Source of the DNA: Actinomycetales bacterium UBA1416
Lineage (GTDB): Bacteria; Actinomycetota; Actinomycetes; Actinomycetales; Actinomycetaceae
DNA length: 47,742 bases
Direction of reading: 5' to 3'
Assembly: GCA_002304945.1 (NCBI GenBank)
Contig: DBPQ01000001.1
Location: forward strand, 1 to 47,742
In this document: piece after piece, positions 16,724-25,008 of the stretch
Layout of the letters: each line of letters opens with the position of its first letter
Position numbering within the stretch: position 1 is the stretch's first letter
Notes under the pieces: model-generated
The model's input: only the letters and a program-made list of their open reading frames with translations
Told to the model about the DNA's origin: nothing
Database searches by the model: none
Position numbers and translations under genes: made by a program

Positions 16724-17101
16724 ATGCTGCAGGGCTTCAAGGAATTCATCACGCGCGGCAACGCCATCGACCTCGCGGTCGGCGTGATCATCGGTGGCGC
16801 GTTCGCCCCGATCGTCGCCGCCGTCACGGCGGTCCTCATGGGCATCATCGGTGGCCTCTTCGGCCAGCCCAACTTCGACCAGGTGGGCAGCTTCATGGTG
16901 AACGACGCCGAGATCCTCCCCGGCGCGATCGTCACCGCGATCATCAACTTCCTCATCGTGGCGGCCGCCCTCTACTTCTTCGTGGTCGTGCCGATGAACA
17001 AGCTGGCCGCCCGCCGCAAGGAGGAGAACACCGAGCCCGAGGCTCCCGCCGAGGACGTCCGGGTCCTCACCGAGATCCGCGACCTGCTCGCCGCTCGCTG
17101 A
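16724..17101 (+). CDS. mscL: Large-conductance mechanosensitive channel MscL
   Basis: 125 aa. Forms a homopentameric pore in the plasma membrane that opens under osmotic downshock. It begins MLQGFKEFITRGNAIDLAVG, the conserved S1/TM1 region, has TM1 to about residue 45, a short extracellular loop, TM2 (~66-90, ending PMNKL) and a charged cytoplasmic helix ending VLTEIRDLLAAR. Length is slightly shorter than the E. coli protein (136 aa), normal for Actinobacteria. A strong AGGAGA ribosome-binding site precedes the ATG. A strong terminator follows. Confidence 0.97.
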   Translation: MLQGFKEFITRGNAIDLAVGVIIGGAFAPIVAAVTAVLMGIIGGLFGQPNFDQVGSFMVNDAEILPGAIVTAIINFLIVAAALYFFVVVPMNKLAARRKEENTEPEAPAEDVRVLTEIRDLLAAR

Positions 17102-17115
17102 TTCCAGCCCAAGCC

Positions 17116-17145
17116 AAGGGGCCGGCCCGCTCGGGCCGGCCCCTT
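17116..17145. terminator. Terminator after mscL
   Basis: Perfect 14-bp stem (AAGGGGCCGGCCCG and its complement) with a two-base CT centre, starting 14 bases after the mscL stop. The A/T ends of the stem allow it to act in both directions. Confidence 0.85.
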
Positions 17146-17206
17146 CGCCGTGTCCGGGGACCCTCCGCAATGCCGCGGCGGACGTCGCCGGCGAGGCCGC
17201 CTGCCC

Positions 17207-17479
17207 TCACCAGTGCGGCGGGACGTTCTCCCGAAGTCTGGCGTCGTTCGAATCCGAGCCATCGCCCCACACCGAGTCGCAGTCCTCGGCGGCCCGGTTC
17301 GGGAGCACGGGCGCACCGGCCAGGGGTGCTCCCCCTGCGCGAGGTGGTGTGGCTGCAACCGGTGCCGCTCCAGTAGCTGCTGGCGCGGCGGCGTCGCCCA
17401 GCTCATCGGGCGCCGGCTGCTCGACGGCGGAGGGCCGGATCACGCGGCGGTGACGGCGCTCCCGGCGCTCCCCCGTCAC
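17207..17479 (-). CDS. Small conserved actinobacterial protein with C-terminal RLRENVPPHW motif
   Basis: 90 aa, in a different frame from its upstream neighbour and coupled to it: its GTG start overlaps that gene's stop as GTGA, with a GAGGAGGCCGAGGA purine run before it. The first half is Ala/Pro-rich and low in complexity. The last ~25 residues, SVWGDGSDSNDARLRENVPP then HW and stop, have a pattern I recognise at the ends of many short uncharacterised actinobacterial proteins (WG..DSND.RL....PPHW). The function is unknown. The coupling to the helicase-like gene suggests a joint role. A downstream GTG (VIRPSAVEQ) is a possible alternative start. Confidence 0.68.
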   Translation of the reverse strand: MTGERRERRHRRVIRPSAVEQPAPDELGDAAAPAATGAAPVAATPPRAGGAPLAGAPVLPNRAAEDCDSVWGDGSDSNDARLRENVPPHW

Positions 17480-20400
17480 TCCTCGGCCTCCTCCGCGTTC
17501 GCACCGTCCGCACTCTCCCCGGCCGGAGCGGCGGAGGCGGCGAGGTACCGGGCGGCCGCGGCCCGGAACGTCTCGTCCACGCGGGCGCCGCGCCGGGTCA
17601 CCCCGAGGTGCTCGCGCATCGCCGCGCCCAGTTCCTCCTCCGAGCGTTCCGTGCCGTCCGAGGCCACCCAGGCGGCGAGCTCGTCCAGCTCGTCGTCCGT
17701 GTACTCCCGGGGATCGAGACCGGCGCGCAGCGGCATGGGCGTGGCGGGAACCGCCGCGACGGGGGCGACGTCGGCACCCACGGCCTCGGCGTCCGCCGCC
17801 ACGGCCTCGGCGTCGTCCTCTGTTACGGGCTCGCCCTCCTCCGCCACGGGTTCGGGTTCCTCTCCCGACGCGGTCCAGACCCCGCTCGCCATGCCCGCGG
17901 GGCGGGGGGTGGCGGCCATGGCAGCGGTGACCTTGGCGGCGATCGCCGCAGCCTCGCGCTGCGGGTCCAGGAACACGGCGGTGGAGAACGCCATGTGCGG
18001 CACCCAGCCGTGCTGTTCGAGTCGTTCGACCCACAGCCGGTCACGGCGCCGCAGCGAGGGCTCCGCCACGTAGGCCGCGTCGTCGGTGAGCACCCCCACG
18101 AACAGCTCGCCGGGCCGGTCCGGGTGGCCCACCGCCAGCGGGAGCCGCACCCCACCCTCGAAGCCGTACCGCGGCACGACGGTGAGGCCGATGCGGCGGA
18201 GCCGGCCGGTGAGGTCGTGCAGGAGCCGGTCCGGCTCGCCCTCCGCGGGCTGGGAGCGTGCCTTGGAGGAGCCGGGTTCCGCCGGGGTGTCGGAGGCGAG
18301 GTCGAGAAGGTCGGCGAGCAGCTCCGCGCCCGGGTGGCCGAGCCTGTCCCGCTCGAGGTCCTCGGGGGCGAGGCAGGAGACCACGAGGAGGTTGTGCCGC
18401 ACGGCGTCGAGGGCGTCGATCATGAGGGAGAGCCCCTCAGGCGAGGAGATCGGTCCGAACCGGTGCAGGACCCGGCCGTGCGGTGTCTTCGCGAAGCCCA
18501 CGGAGAGGATCACCGTGTCGTACCGCAGCCCGCGGGCCTCCTCGACGTCCGTCACCGTGAACCGGTCAGGATCGGCGAGCCGGGGCGCGAGCGCGGGATC
18601 CTGACGGAGGGCCTCCCGGATCCGTTGGGCCGTCACGGCGGAGAGTGAGACGACGGCCAGGCTCTCCCCCGGCCGGCCCGCCCGTTCACGCACGAGCTCG
18701 ACGACGCGGGCCACCTCGGCCTCGACACCCTCGACCGCCACCGCCCCGACTGCCGGCATGCCGTACCCCTCGACGAGGTGCAGCTGCAGCGTGGAGGGAG
18801 TGGGGCGGGCGGGCACCGAGTCGACGACCCCGTCGTAGCCGTGCCCCGCGAGGAAGGCGGCGAGGTGCTCCTCCCGCTGGGCGCGGTCGGTGGGGAGGGT
18901 GACGGCGGGAAGCGTGCCGGCGAGCTCGTCCGCCACGCCCGAGCCCCCGCGCGAGGAGTCGCCCACGAGCACCACCTGGCGGGCCCGCGCGACCGCCGCC
19001 ACGACGTGGGCGGTCGGGAGGTGCTGGGCGCCATCGATGACGAGGAGGTCGACGTCGGTGCGGGGCGGGAGCACCTGGCCCACCAGCATCGCGGGGACGA
19101 CCCAGATGGGGCGAACCCCGGTGAGGAGGGCGGGGAAGCGGGCGCGCAGGGAGCGGACGTTGGTCAGGTGCGGCCGGGAGAGCTCGCGCCACAGCTCCTG
19201 CGCGGCCGTCTTGTCCCGTTCGATGGTGCGCCCGAGCCTGCGCCCGACGGCGCGGCGCACCGGGCCGGGGAGGGACTTCACCTGCGCGCGGTCGAGGGCA
19301 CGGAAGTGCTCGGCGAGACGGTTGAGGGTGGGCCCGTCGTAGCCGGAGAGATCGCCGTCGGACCGGAGGATTGACTCGAGCACGGACGCCCACCACGCCA
19401 GCTCGAGCTCGCCGGCCGCGGTCTCCGGGGCGACGCGGCGCGCCCGCAGGTCCTCGATGAGGGGGCCGAGCCCACGTTCCCGCAGGCTGGAGTTGAGGAC
19501 GTTGATCTCCGGCAGGTAGCGCAGCGCCGAGGGGTCACGGCCGAGGGCGAGCAGCCGGTCACGCAGCGGCTCGAGCCCCGTGGCGGGCAGGTCGTCGTCG
19601 AACACGGGGGCAAGCTCGGCGAGCTGGTCGCGCGCCTCGAGGGCGGTGCGCTCGAGGTCCCCGAGTCCCTGGGGCAGGCGGGGCCAACCGCCGGCCGGGC
19701 AGTGGCGGCGCCACACCTCGCGCTGCTTCTGGACCCTGGCCAGCGCGCCGTGGAGGTCAGTGACGGGGCGACCCGGACGCAACAGGTCCCGTGCCTGCTT
19801 CGTGAGGCGGCGGCGGGTCGAGGCGGACATCTCGGCGCCGTGCGCACGGCGCCACTGGGGGGTGGCGGTGGCGATCACCATGTCGGCGGCCGAGCGCTCG
19901 AAGATCACGGGGGTGAAGACGTCGAGGGACTCGCGGATGCCGCCAAGCATCTCGATCTGCTCGAGCCAGGAGACGAGCGAGTCGGCCCGCTCCAGGCCGG
20001 TCTCGCGGGCCACCCTGCCGACGTCGGAGATCACCTGGGGCAGCGTGACCTCGGAGAGGATCTGGGTGAGTTCCAGGGCCCGCGTGGCATCCTTCGCCGA
20101 GGAGACGTGCGCCCCGAACCACGGAGTGTCGTGCCGCCGGACGGAGAAGCCCCCGAGGACCGCGAGGCGCGTGAGGTCGCCGGCGGCCTCCGTGCGGGCG
20201 GAGGAGTCGAGGCGGGCGATCGTGGCGTCGTCGAGCCGCACCTGCGTGTCCGGCCCCTCGGCGGAGGTGAGGTCCGCCAGGTGCTGCAGGGCGTCGTGGG
20301 CGGAGATGCCCCACGGGTCGCGGCGGCGGTGGAGGGCGGCGGTGTAGCGCTCGAGGCGGGAGCGGACGTCGAGGAGGGTCGCTCGCATGCGGCGGACGGC

Positions 20401-21813
20401 GTCGTCGTCCAGGTGGTCCTCGTACGGCAGAAGGCCGGAGCGGAGGCGCTCGGCGGCGCTGGCACGCCAGTGGGTCTCCTGGAGGTCGAGGACGAGATCG
20501 CCGAGGGAGGCCTCGGTGAGGGCCCGGATGGTGGCGCGGCCCGTGCGGCGGCTACCGGGCACGTACACGACGGTGCGGCCGGAGGCGGCAGCGTCGGCAA
20601 GGACGGCGGCGAGCGTCTCCGGGGCCTGGGAGCCCGGGCGGGCGTCGATGACGAGGCTGCGGCCGGTGACCACCTGGTCGATGACCCCCTGTTGCGCGGG
20701 GTCCAGGTCCCCCACCCCCCGCTCGGCGTCCGGGGCGCGGTCGAAGGGGTTGGTGGCGGGCAGGGGTGCGGCGAGCTCGCGCTTGGCCTCGATGTCCCCG
20801 GCGAGCGCGGCCACCACGGGGTGTGCGCGGAGGGACTGCTCCATGGCCGCGAGGTCGTCGAGCAGCATCTGGCCGGGGTGGAGGAACGGCCCCACGTGGA
20901 TCCGCTCGGACATCTCGAAGTCCGCGAGGTGCAGCCGGCCGAGCTCGGCCAACTGGGTGAGGGTGGCCCGCGGGGAGAAGCCGTGCTCGGTGACGGACAT
21001 GGCGGCGAGCGCGTCGAGGTCCGGGGAGGCGCCGGCGCGGTGCAGGGCCGCGACGAACTCCGGGTTCACCTCGATCCCCGGTTCGAGCCGCAGCTCGTAG
21101 TCCGTCTCCGGCCCCTCGACCTCGGCGAGCTGGAGGGGGCGGAGCACCAGGGGGGCGTGGACGAGGCGGAGATCGGGCTCGGGGCCGTCGCCGGCCACCA
21201 GGTCCGCCCAGTGCCCGATCCCGATGACCAGGTAGATCGGCGCGGTGGCGAAGCGCTGGGAGAACTCCTCGGCACGCTGCAGCACGGCCCGTGCCGTGCG
21301 GCGCGCCACCACGAGGGAGCTCGACTCCCGCACGAGGTTGGAGAGCCGTGTGGGCCGGCCCGCGTACAGCTGCGCGATCCCGGACGGATGCGCCTGGGTG
21401 AGGTCCACCAGGGCCCCGCCGAGCTGGGTGATGTCCGTGAGCGTGGAGGCACCGGCCAGTTCCCTGATGTCCGCCTGCCAGCGGGCGAGGGACCGGTCGA
21501 GGGGGGAGGGAGCGGCGGCGGTGGGGTCCGCGGAGGGTGCCGACGCCGTGGCGCCGTCGCCGGACGGTTCGGTCGGGCTCGCGGGCTCATTGGGATTGAG
21601 TGGACCGGTCGGGGTGACCGAATCGGTCGACGCGACGCCATCGGTCGGCTGCGCCGGGGACGGCGGCGACTCCGGGGAGGACGGCGACTCCGGGGAGGAC
21701 GGAGTGCCCGCACGGGCGTCCACGGGGCGCCGTTCCGCTGCGGCCGGGGTGTCGGGCGAGGACGTGGGCGGCACGGCGTTGCGTCGGCGGGGGAAGTGCA
21801 GGGGCGGTGCCAT
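17476..21813 (-). CDS. Degenerate SF1-helicase-like protein with Vsr-type nuclease-like C-terminus
   Basis: About 1,445 aa. Residues 1-105 are Pro/Ser/Thr-rich. Then comes a DUF4011-like region (DYELRLEPGIEVNPEFVAAL) and a helicase core homologous to large SF1 proteins. Where the Walker A motif GPPGTGKSQT is expected, residues 393-402 read ARPGSQAPET, lacking the lysine. The Walker B equivalent is DLLVIDGAQHL (no DE pair, ~925), and motif VI (expected TRAR) is DAVRHNLLVVSC (~1135). The C-terminal part (GLTVVPRYGFEGGVRLPLAV ... WVERLEQHGWVPHMAFSTAV) resembles the Vsr-like endonuclease fold found at the end of such helicases. The frame is open for over 4 kb with normal codon use, so it is under selection. 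ATP hydrolysis appears lost. A GTG two codons upstream is an alternative start. Confidence 0.7.
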   Translation of the reverse strand: MAPPLHFPRRRNAVPPTSSPDTPAAAERRPVDARAGTPSSPESPSSPESPPSPAQPTDGVASTDSVTPTGPLNPNEPASPTEPSGDGATASAPSADPTAAAPSPLDRSLARWQADIRELAGASTLTDITQLGGALVDLTQAHPSGIAQLYAGRPTRLSNLVRESSSLVVARRTARAVLQRAEEFSQRFATAPIYLVIGIGHWADLVAGDGPEPDLRLVHAPLVLRPLQLAEVEGPETDYELRLEPGIEVNPEFVAALHRAGASPDLDALAAMSVTEHGFSPRATLTQLAELGRLHLADFEMSERIHVGPFLHPGQMLLDDLAAMEQSLRAHPVVAALAGDIEAKRELAAPLPATNPFDRAPDAERGVGDLDPAQQGVIDQVVTGRSLVIDARPGSQAPETLAAVLADAAASGRTVVYVPGSRRTGRATIRALTEASLGDLVLDLQETHWRASAAERLRSGLLPYEDHLDDDAVRRMRATLLDVRSRLERYTAALHRRRDPWGISAHDALQHLADLTSAEGPDTQVRLDDATIARLDSSARTEAAGDLTRLAVLGGFSVRRHDTPWFGAHVSSAKDATRALELTQILSEVTLPQVISDVGRVARETGLERADSLVSWLEQIEMLGGIRESLDVFTPVIFERSAADMVIATATPQWRRAHGAEMSASTRRRLTKQARDLLRPGRPVTDLHGALARVQKQREVWRRHCPAGGWPRLPQGLGDLERTALEARDQLAELAPVFDDDLPATGLEPLRDRLLALGRDPSALRYLPEINVLNSSLRERGLGPLIEDLRARRVAPETAAGELELAWWASVLESILRSDGDLSGYDGPTLNRLAEHFRALDRAQVKSLPGPVRRAVGRRLGRTIERDKTAAQELWRELSRPHLTNVRSLRARFPALLTGVRPIWVVPAMLVGQVLPPRTDVDLLVIDGAQHLPTAHVVAAVARARQVVLVGDSSRGGSGVADELAGTLPAVTLPTDRAQREEHLAAFLAGHGYDGVVDSVPARPTPSTLQLHLVEGYGMPAVGAVAVEGVEAEVARVVELVRERAGRPGESLAVVSLSAVTAQRIREALRQDPALAPRLADPDRFTVTDVEEARGLRYDTVILSVGFAKTPHGRVLHRFGPISSPEGLSLMIDALDAVRHNLLVVSCLAPEDLERDRLGHPGAELLADLLDLASDTPAEPGSSKARSQPAEGEPDRLLHDLTGRLRRIGLTVVPRYGFEGGVRLPLAVGHPDRPGELFVGVLTDDAAYVAEPSLRRRDRLWVERLEQHGWVPHMAFSTAVFLDPQREAAAIAAKVTAAMAATPRPAGMASGVWTASGEEPEPVAEEGEPVTEDDAEAVAADAEAVGADVAPVAAVPATPMPLRAGLDPREYTDDELDELAAWVASDGTERSEEELGAAMREHLGVTRRGARVDETFRAAAARYLAASAAPAGESADGANAEEAEE

Positions 21814-21945
21814 TCTCACACGCTAACCAGCGCACCGACCGGGGCGAAATGGGCACGCCGCATGCGGCAACAGTGACTGCGCGCGAGGCTGCCGCTCCGA
21901 CTGCGAGGCTCGCGGTCGCGGAGAGTGGAGGAGAGGCACTACATG

Positions 21946-21993
21946 AAAGAACGAAGTGCGACACGCAGGGGGGCAGGCGTCGCACTTCGTTCT
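21946..21993. terminator. Long perfect hairpin between the ABC operon and the helicase-like gene
   Basis: 16-bp perfect stem, AAGAACGAAGTGCGAC and its complement, around a 16-base G-rich loop. On the minus strand the stem ends CGTTCTTTCATG, a weak T tail, so it may end the long operon whose last gene stops at 22077. It could also be a dispersed repeat. Confidence 0.55.
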
Positions 21994-22040
21994 TGACCTC
22001 AAGGATGCACGAGCGCGCGGCGGGATGCAACTTTAGGACA

Positions 22041-22056
22041 TGGCAGGAAGCTGCCA
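22041..22056. terminator. Short hairpin directly after the ABC ATPase gene
   Basis: TGGCAG-GAAG-CTGCCA, a 6-bp stem with a tetraloop, lies 20 bases past the stop at 22077. It is flanked by AAATTT on the plus side. A weak attenuator or terminator at best. Confidence 0.35.
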
Positions 22057-22076
22057 AATTTCAGGACGCGCCGTCG

Positions 22077-23159
22077 TCATCTCTTCTCGACGACGACGGC
22101 GTGGTCCCGGAGCGTCAGGCGCACCTTCTCGCCGGGGCGCCGGACGTCGGAGACCTCGTGCTGCACGACCACGATCGGGTGATCCGGGAGGTCGAGCTGC
22201 ACGTGCGTGCGCCGCAGGGATCCGAGGAAGCTCGAGGTCAGGACGCTGGCCGACTCCCCCTCGGGGCCGAGGATCACGTCCTCCGGCCGGACGAAGGCGG
22301 TGACTTCGCCGTCGGGCACGTTGTGGTTGAGCACCGAGACGGTGGCACCGAGCACGGAGACCATGCCGCGGGAGAGGGTGCCGGGCAGGCGGTTCGTGAG
22401 CCCGACGAACCCGGCGACGAACGGGGACACCGGGGTGGAGTAGAGCTCCTCCGGCGTGCCGATCTGCTCGATCCGGCCCTCGTTCATCACGGCGACGCGG
22501 TCGGCCACCGCGAGCGCCTCCTCCTGGTCGTGCGTGACGAACAGGGTGGTGATGCCCAGCTCGGTCTGGATGCGCCGGATCTCGTCGCGCAGCCCGGCGC
22601 GCACCTTGGCGTCGAGGGCGGAGAGGGGTTCGTCGAGCAGGAGCACGCGGGGCCGCGTCACGAGGGCACGCGCGAGGGCGACCCGCTGCTGCTGCCCGCC
22701 GCTGAGCTGGTGGGCGTAGCGCTTGCCGTGCTCGCCGAGGCCCACCAGGTCCAACGACTCCTGGGACCTGCGGCGGCGATCCTCCGCCGGGACCTTGCGC
22801 ATCCGCAGCCCGAACTCGACGTTCTCCATCACGGTCAGGTGTGGGAAGAGGGAGTACTGCTGGAACACCATGCCGAGGTCACGCCGATTGGTCGGGACAC
22901 CGGACACGTCCTCGTCCGCGATGTGGATGGAGCCCGCGGTGACCTCCTCGAGGCCGGCGAGGCACCGGAGCGCGGTGGTCTTGCCGCAGCCTGAGGGGCC
23001 GAGCAGCACCACGAGCTCACCGGGGTCCAGCACGAGGTCGACTCCGTCGAGGGCGCGCAGTCCCGGGAACTCCTTGACGACCCCCCGGAGTTCCACGCGG
23101 GTGCCACCCACGGGGTCGAGCGACGGCGGCGTCGTCGGCGTGGCGGGGGTGGCGGTCAT
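22077..23159 (-). CDS. ABC transporter ATP-binding protein (PotA/FbpC-like, with TOBE domain)
   Basis: 360 aa. Walker A GPSGCGKTT (~54-62), signature LSGGQQQR (~152-159), Walker B VLLLDEPLSALD (~170-181), the H-loop FVTHDQEEA, and a C-terminal TOBE-type domain with FVRPEDVILGPEG. This layout fits ATPases of polyamine, iron(III), thiamine or phosphonate importers (CUT1 sugar ATPases are similar). It pairs with the two permeases just upstream; the ATG overlaps the previous stop (ATGA) and follows GAGGAGG. The substrate is not knowable because the cognate binding-protein gene is destroyed (see 24804-25008). Confidence 0.93.
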   Translation of the reverse strand: MTATPATPTTPPSLDPVGGTRVELRGVVKEFPGLRALDGVDLVLDPGELVVLLGPSGCGKTTALRCLAGLEEVTAGSIHIADEDVSGVPTNRRDLGMVFQQYSLFPHLTVMENVEFGLRMRKVPAEDRRRRSQESLDLVGLGEHGKRYAHQLSGGQQQRVALARALVTRPRVLLLDEPLSALDAKVRAGLRDEIRRIQTELGITTLFVTHDQEEALAVADRVAVMNEGRIEQIGTPEELYSTPVSPFVAGFVGLTNRLPGTLSRGMVSVLGATVSVLNHNVPDGEVTAFVRPEDVILGPEGESASVLTSSFLGSLRRTHVQLDLPDHPIVVVQHEVSDVRRPGEKVRLTLRDHAVVVEKR

Positions 23160-23953
23160 GAGGGCCTCCTCGACGGCCGCGAGGAGCGGCCAAGGATGAA
23201 CAGGAGCAGGAACCCGAACGCGAGCGCGAGCAGGGCGAAGATCACGGCCGCGTAGGGGTCGGAGCGGGACACCTGCACCACGGCGGTCTGCAGGTTGATC
23301 CGGTTCAGCAGGGACGCGATCGTGTACTCGCCCAGCACCACCGCCACGGAGATGACCGCGGCGGCGAGCATCCCGCGCCGCAGGTTGGGGACGATGACCC
23401 GGGCGATGACGGTACCCCAGCCCGCGCCAAGGGTGCGGGCGGCCTCCGCCAGCGTGACGACGTCGACCGAGATGAGGTTCGCCTGGATGGCCCGGTACGC
23501 GTAGGGCAGGACGAGGATGACGTAGGCGAAGGACAGCGTCCACGCGTTGGCCCCGAAGAACCGCGCCACCACGGAGTAGACCGGGGCCAGGCCGACGACG
23601 AGGACGATCGCGGGGATCGTGATCGGCAGGAGGCAGATCAGTTCCAGCGGCCGCTCGAGCCGCGGCAGGCGCAGCTTGACGAGCACCATCGTCGGGACGA
23701 GCAGGATGAGCATGAGAACGACGGTCACGACGGCGAGGATGAGCGAGTTGGTCACGCCGCGGAACAGGTTGCGATAGGTGCGCTCGTTCTCGGGGTCGAA
23801 GATCGCGGTCCAGTGGCCCAGGTTGTACCCGCCGTCGAGCCCGGCCCGGAGCGAGAACTCGAGCATCGCGACGATCGGGATCAGGAAGATGACCCCCACC
23901 ACCGTCAGGACGACGAGGCGGGTGGTGCGCGACGGCGCGATCTGCGTCCTCAT
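23156..23953 (-). CDS. ABC transporter permease (PotC-type)
   Basis: 265 aa inner-membrane permease with about six transmembrane helices; the coupling EAA loop reads LAEAARTLGAGWGTVIARVI (about 170-190). It belongs with the adjacent permease and ATPase as one importer, overlapping both neighbours by ATGA. The start MRTQIAPSRTTRL gives a short cytoplasmic N-terminus before TM1. A long upstream in-frame extension on this strand is antisense-like junk over the other permease and was discarded. Confidence 0.92.
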   Translation of the reverse strand: MRTQIAPSRTTRLVVLTVVGVIFLIPIVAMLEFSLRAGLDGGYNLGHWTAIFDPENERTYRNLFRGVTNSLILAVVTVVLMLILLVPTMVLVKLRLPRLERPLELICLLPITIPAIVLVVGLAPVYSVVARFFGANAWTLSFAYVILVLPYAYRAIQANLISVDVVTLAEAARTLGAGWGTVIARVIVPNLRRGMLAAAVISVAVVLGEYTIASLLNRINLQTAVVQVSRSDPYAAVIFALLALAFGFLLLFILGRSSRPSRRPS

Positions 23954-24807
23954 CGCTGCCACCTCTGGGTACGTCGCTGCAGCACCGAGTAGCCGGCCAT
24001 GACCACGACCATGACGACGATCATCCCCAGCGCGAGGGCGCCGGCCATGTTCTGCCGGCCGAGCACCGTCTCGGAGACGAGCGCGGCGCGGATCTGGAGG
24101 GGCACGATCTGGGCGCCCTGGCTGATGAGGGCGGCGGCGGTGGCGAACGCGGAGAACCCGTTGGCGAAGAGGAGGAGGGTGCTCCCGAGGAAGGACGGCA
24201 GCAGGACCGGGATCGCCACGCGGGTCCAGAAGACGCGGCGCGAGCCACCGAGGGTGGCCACCGCCTCCGCCCACTGGGGCTTGAGGCCCTCCAACGCCGG
24301 CATGAACGTGATCACCATCAGGGGGATCTGGAAATAGAGGTAGACCACCAGCAGGCCCGGCACCTGGTACAACCAGACGCCGCCCTCGAAGATGTTGATC
24401 CCGAAGCTCGTGAGCAGCCATTGGGTGATGAGGCCCTGGATACCGATCGTGGCGATGAACGCGAAGGCGAGCATGACGCCGCCGAACTGGGCGAGCACGC
24501 CGCTGGCGGAGTCCACCACGGTACGGAGCATGCCGTCCGGCCGGCTGCCGAGGAGGGCGTAGCACACGAGGGCACCCACCACGGCACCGACCACGGCGGT
24601 GAAGCCCGCCACCCACGCGGAGGACACGAAGGTCTGCAGGATGGCCGGCTCGAAGAGGCCGGACATGTTGTTCCAGGTGAACGCGCCGTCGTCGGTGAAG
24701 AAGCCCGAACCTGCTGCCAGAACGGTCGGGATCAGGAGGAAGAGGATGACGTAGACCGCGAAGGGGGTGAGCCCCAGCAGGGCCCACCCCCCACGTGCGT
24801 GGTTCAC
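23950..24807 (-). CDS. ABC transporter permease (PotB-type)
   Basis: 285 aa with about six transmembrane helices, beginning with the hydrophobic LLGLTPFAVYVILFLLIPTV; the EAA loop is WAEAVATLGGSRRVFWTRVA (~190-209). First membrane gene of the second transporter. The GTG at 24805-24807 is chosen because it overlaps the stop of the binding-protein remnant as GTGA; an ATG 18 bases upstream is possible. The reading frame is intact although the gene before it is broken. Confidence 0.9.
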   Translation of the reverse strand: MNHARGGWALLGLTPFAVYVILFLLIPTVLAAGSGFFTDDGAFTWNNMSGLFEPAILQTFVSSAWVAGFTAVVGAVVGALVCYALLGSRPDGMLRTVVDSASGVLAQFGGVMLAFAFIATIGIQGLITQWLLTSFGINIFEGGVWLYQVPGLLVVYLYFQIPLMVITFMPALEGLKPQWAEAVATLGGSRRVFWTRVAIPVLLPSFLGSTLLLFANGFSAFATAAALISQGAQIVPLQIRAALVSETVLGRQNMAGALALGMIVVMVVVMAGYSVLQRRTQRWQR

Positions 24808-25008
24808 GAGATCGCCGCGGCCCACTGCTCGGCGAGCAGCGCGGCGGCCGCCTCGGTCTGCTCGGCGGTGAACTGGACGAGGTCCTCGGGCATCGCGCCG
24901 ACGGCGTCGAGGGCGGCCTGGTCAACCGTGCCCGCGTCCACCATGGCCTGGAGGCGCACCGGGTACGCACCGGCGGCGAGGTAGAGGTTCTGGACCTGGC
25001 CCGAGAAA
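24804..25008 (-). pseudogene. 3' remnant of an ABC solute-binding protein gene
   Basis: Only about the last 67 codons remain, reading FSGQVQNLYLAAGAYPVRLQ through to AEQWAAAIS and a stop that overlaps the permease start. The helical, Ala-rich tail and position before two permease genes are what the end of a periplasmic-type binding protein looks like. The rest, including signal peptide and ligand domains, is gone: upstream of about 25008 the DNA is instead the GH1 gene in another frame. It cannot make a working binding protein. Confidence 0.75.

Noticed and set aside
19702..21876. A 724-codon plus-strand frame
   Set aside because: Antisense to the helicase-like gene; low-complexity Gly/Arg/Val composition and no recognisable domain.
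23160..23543. N-terminal extension of the ABC ATPase frame
   Set aside because: Lies inside the upstream permease gene; the ATP-binding protein starts at an ATG with GGAGG and an ATGA overlap.
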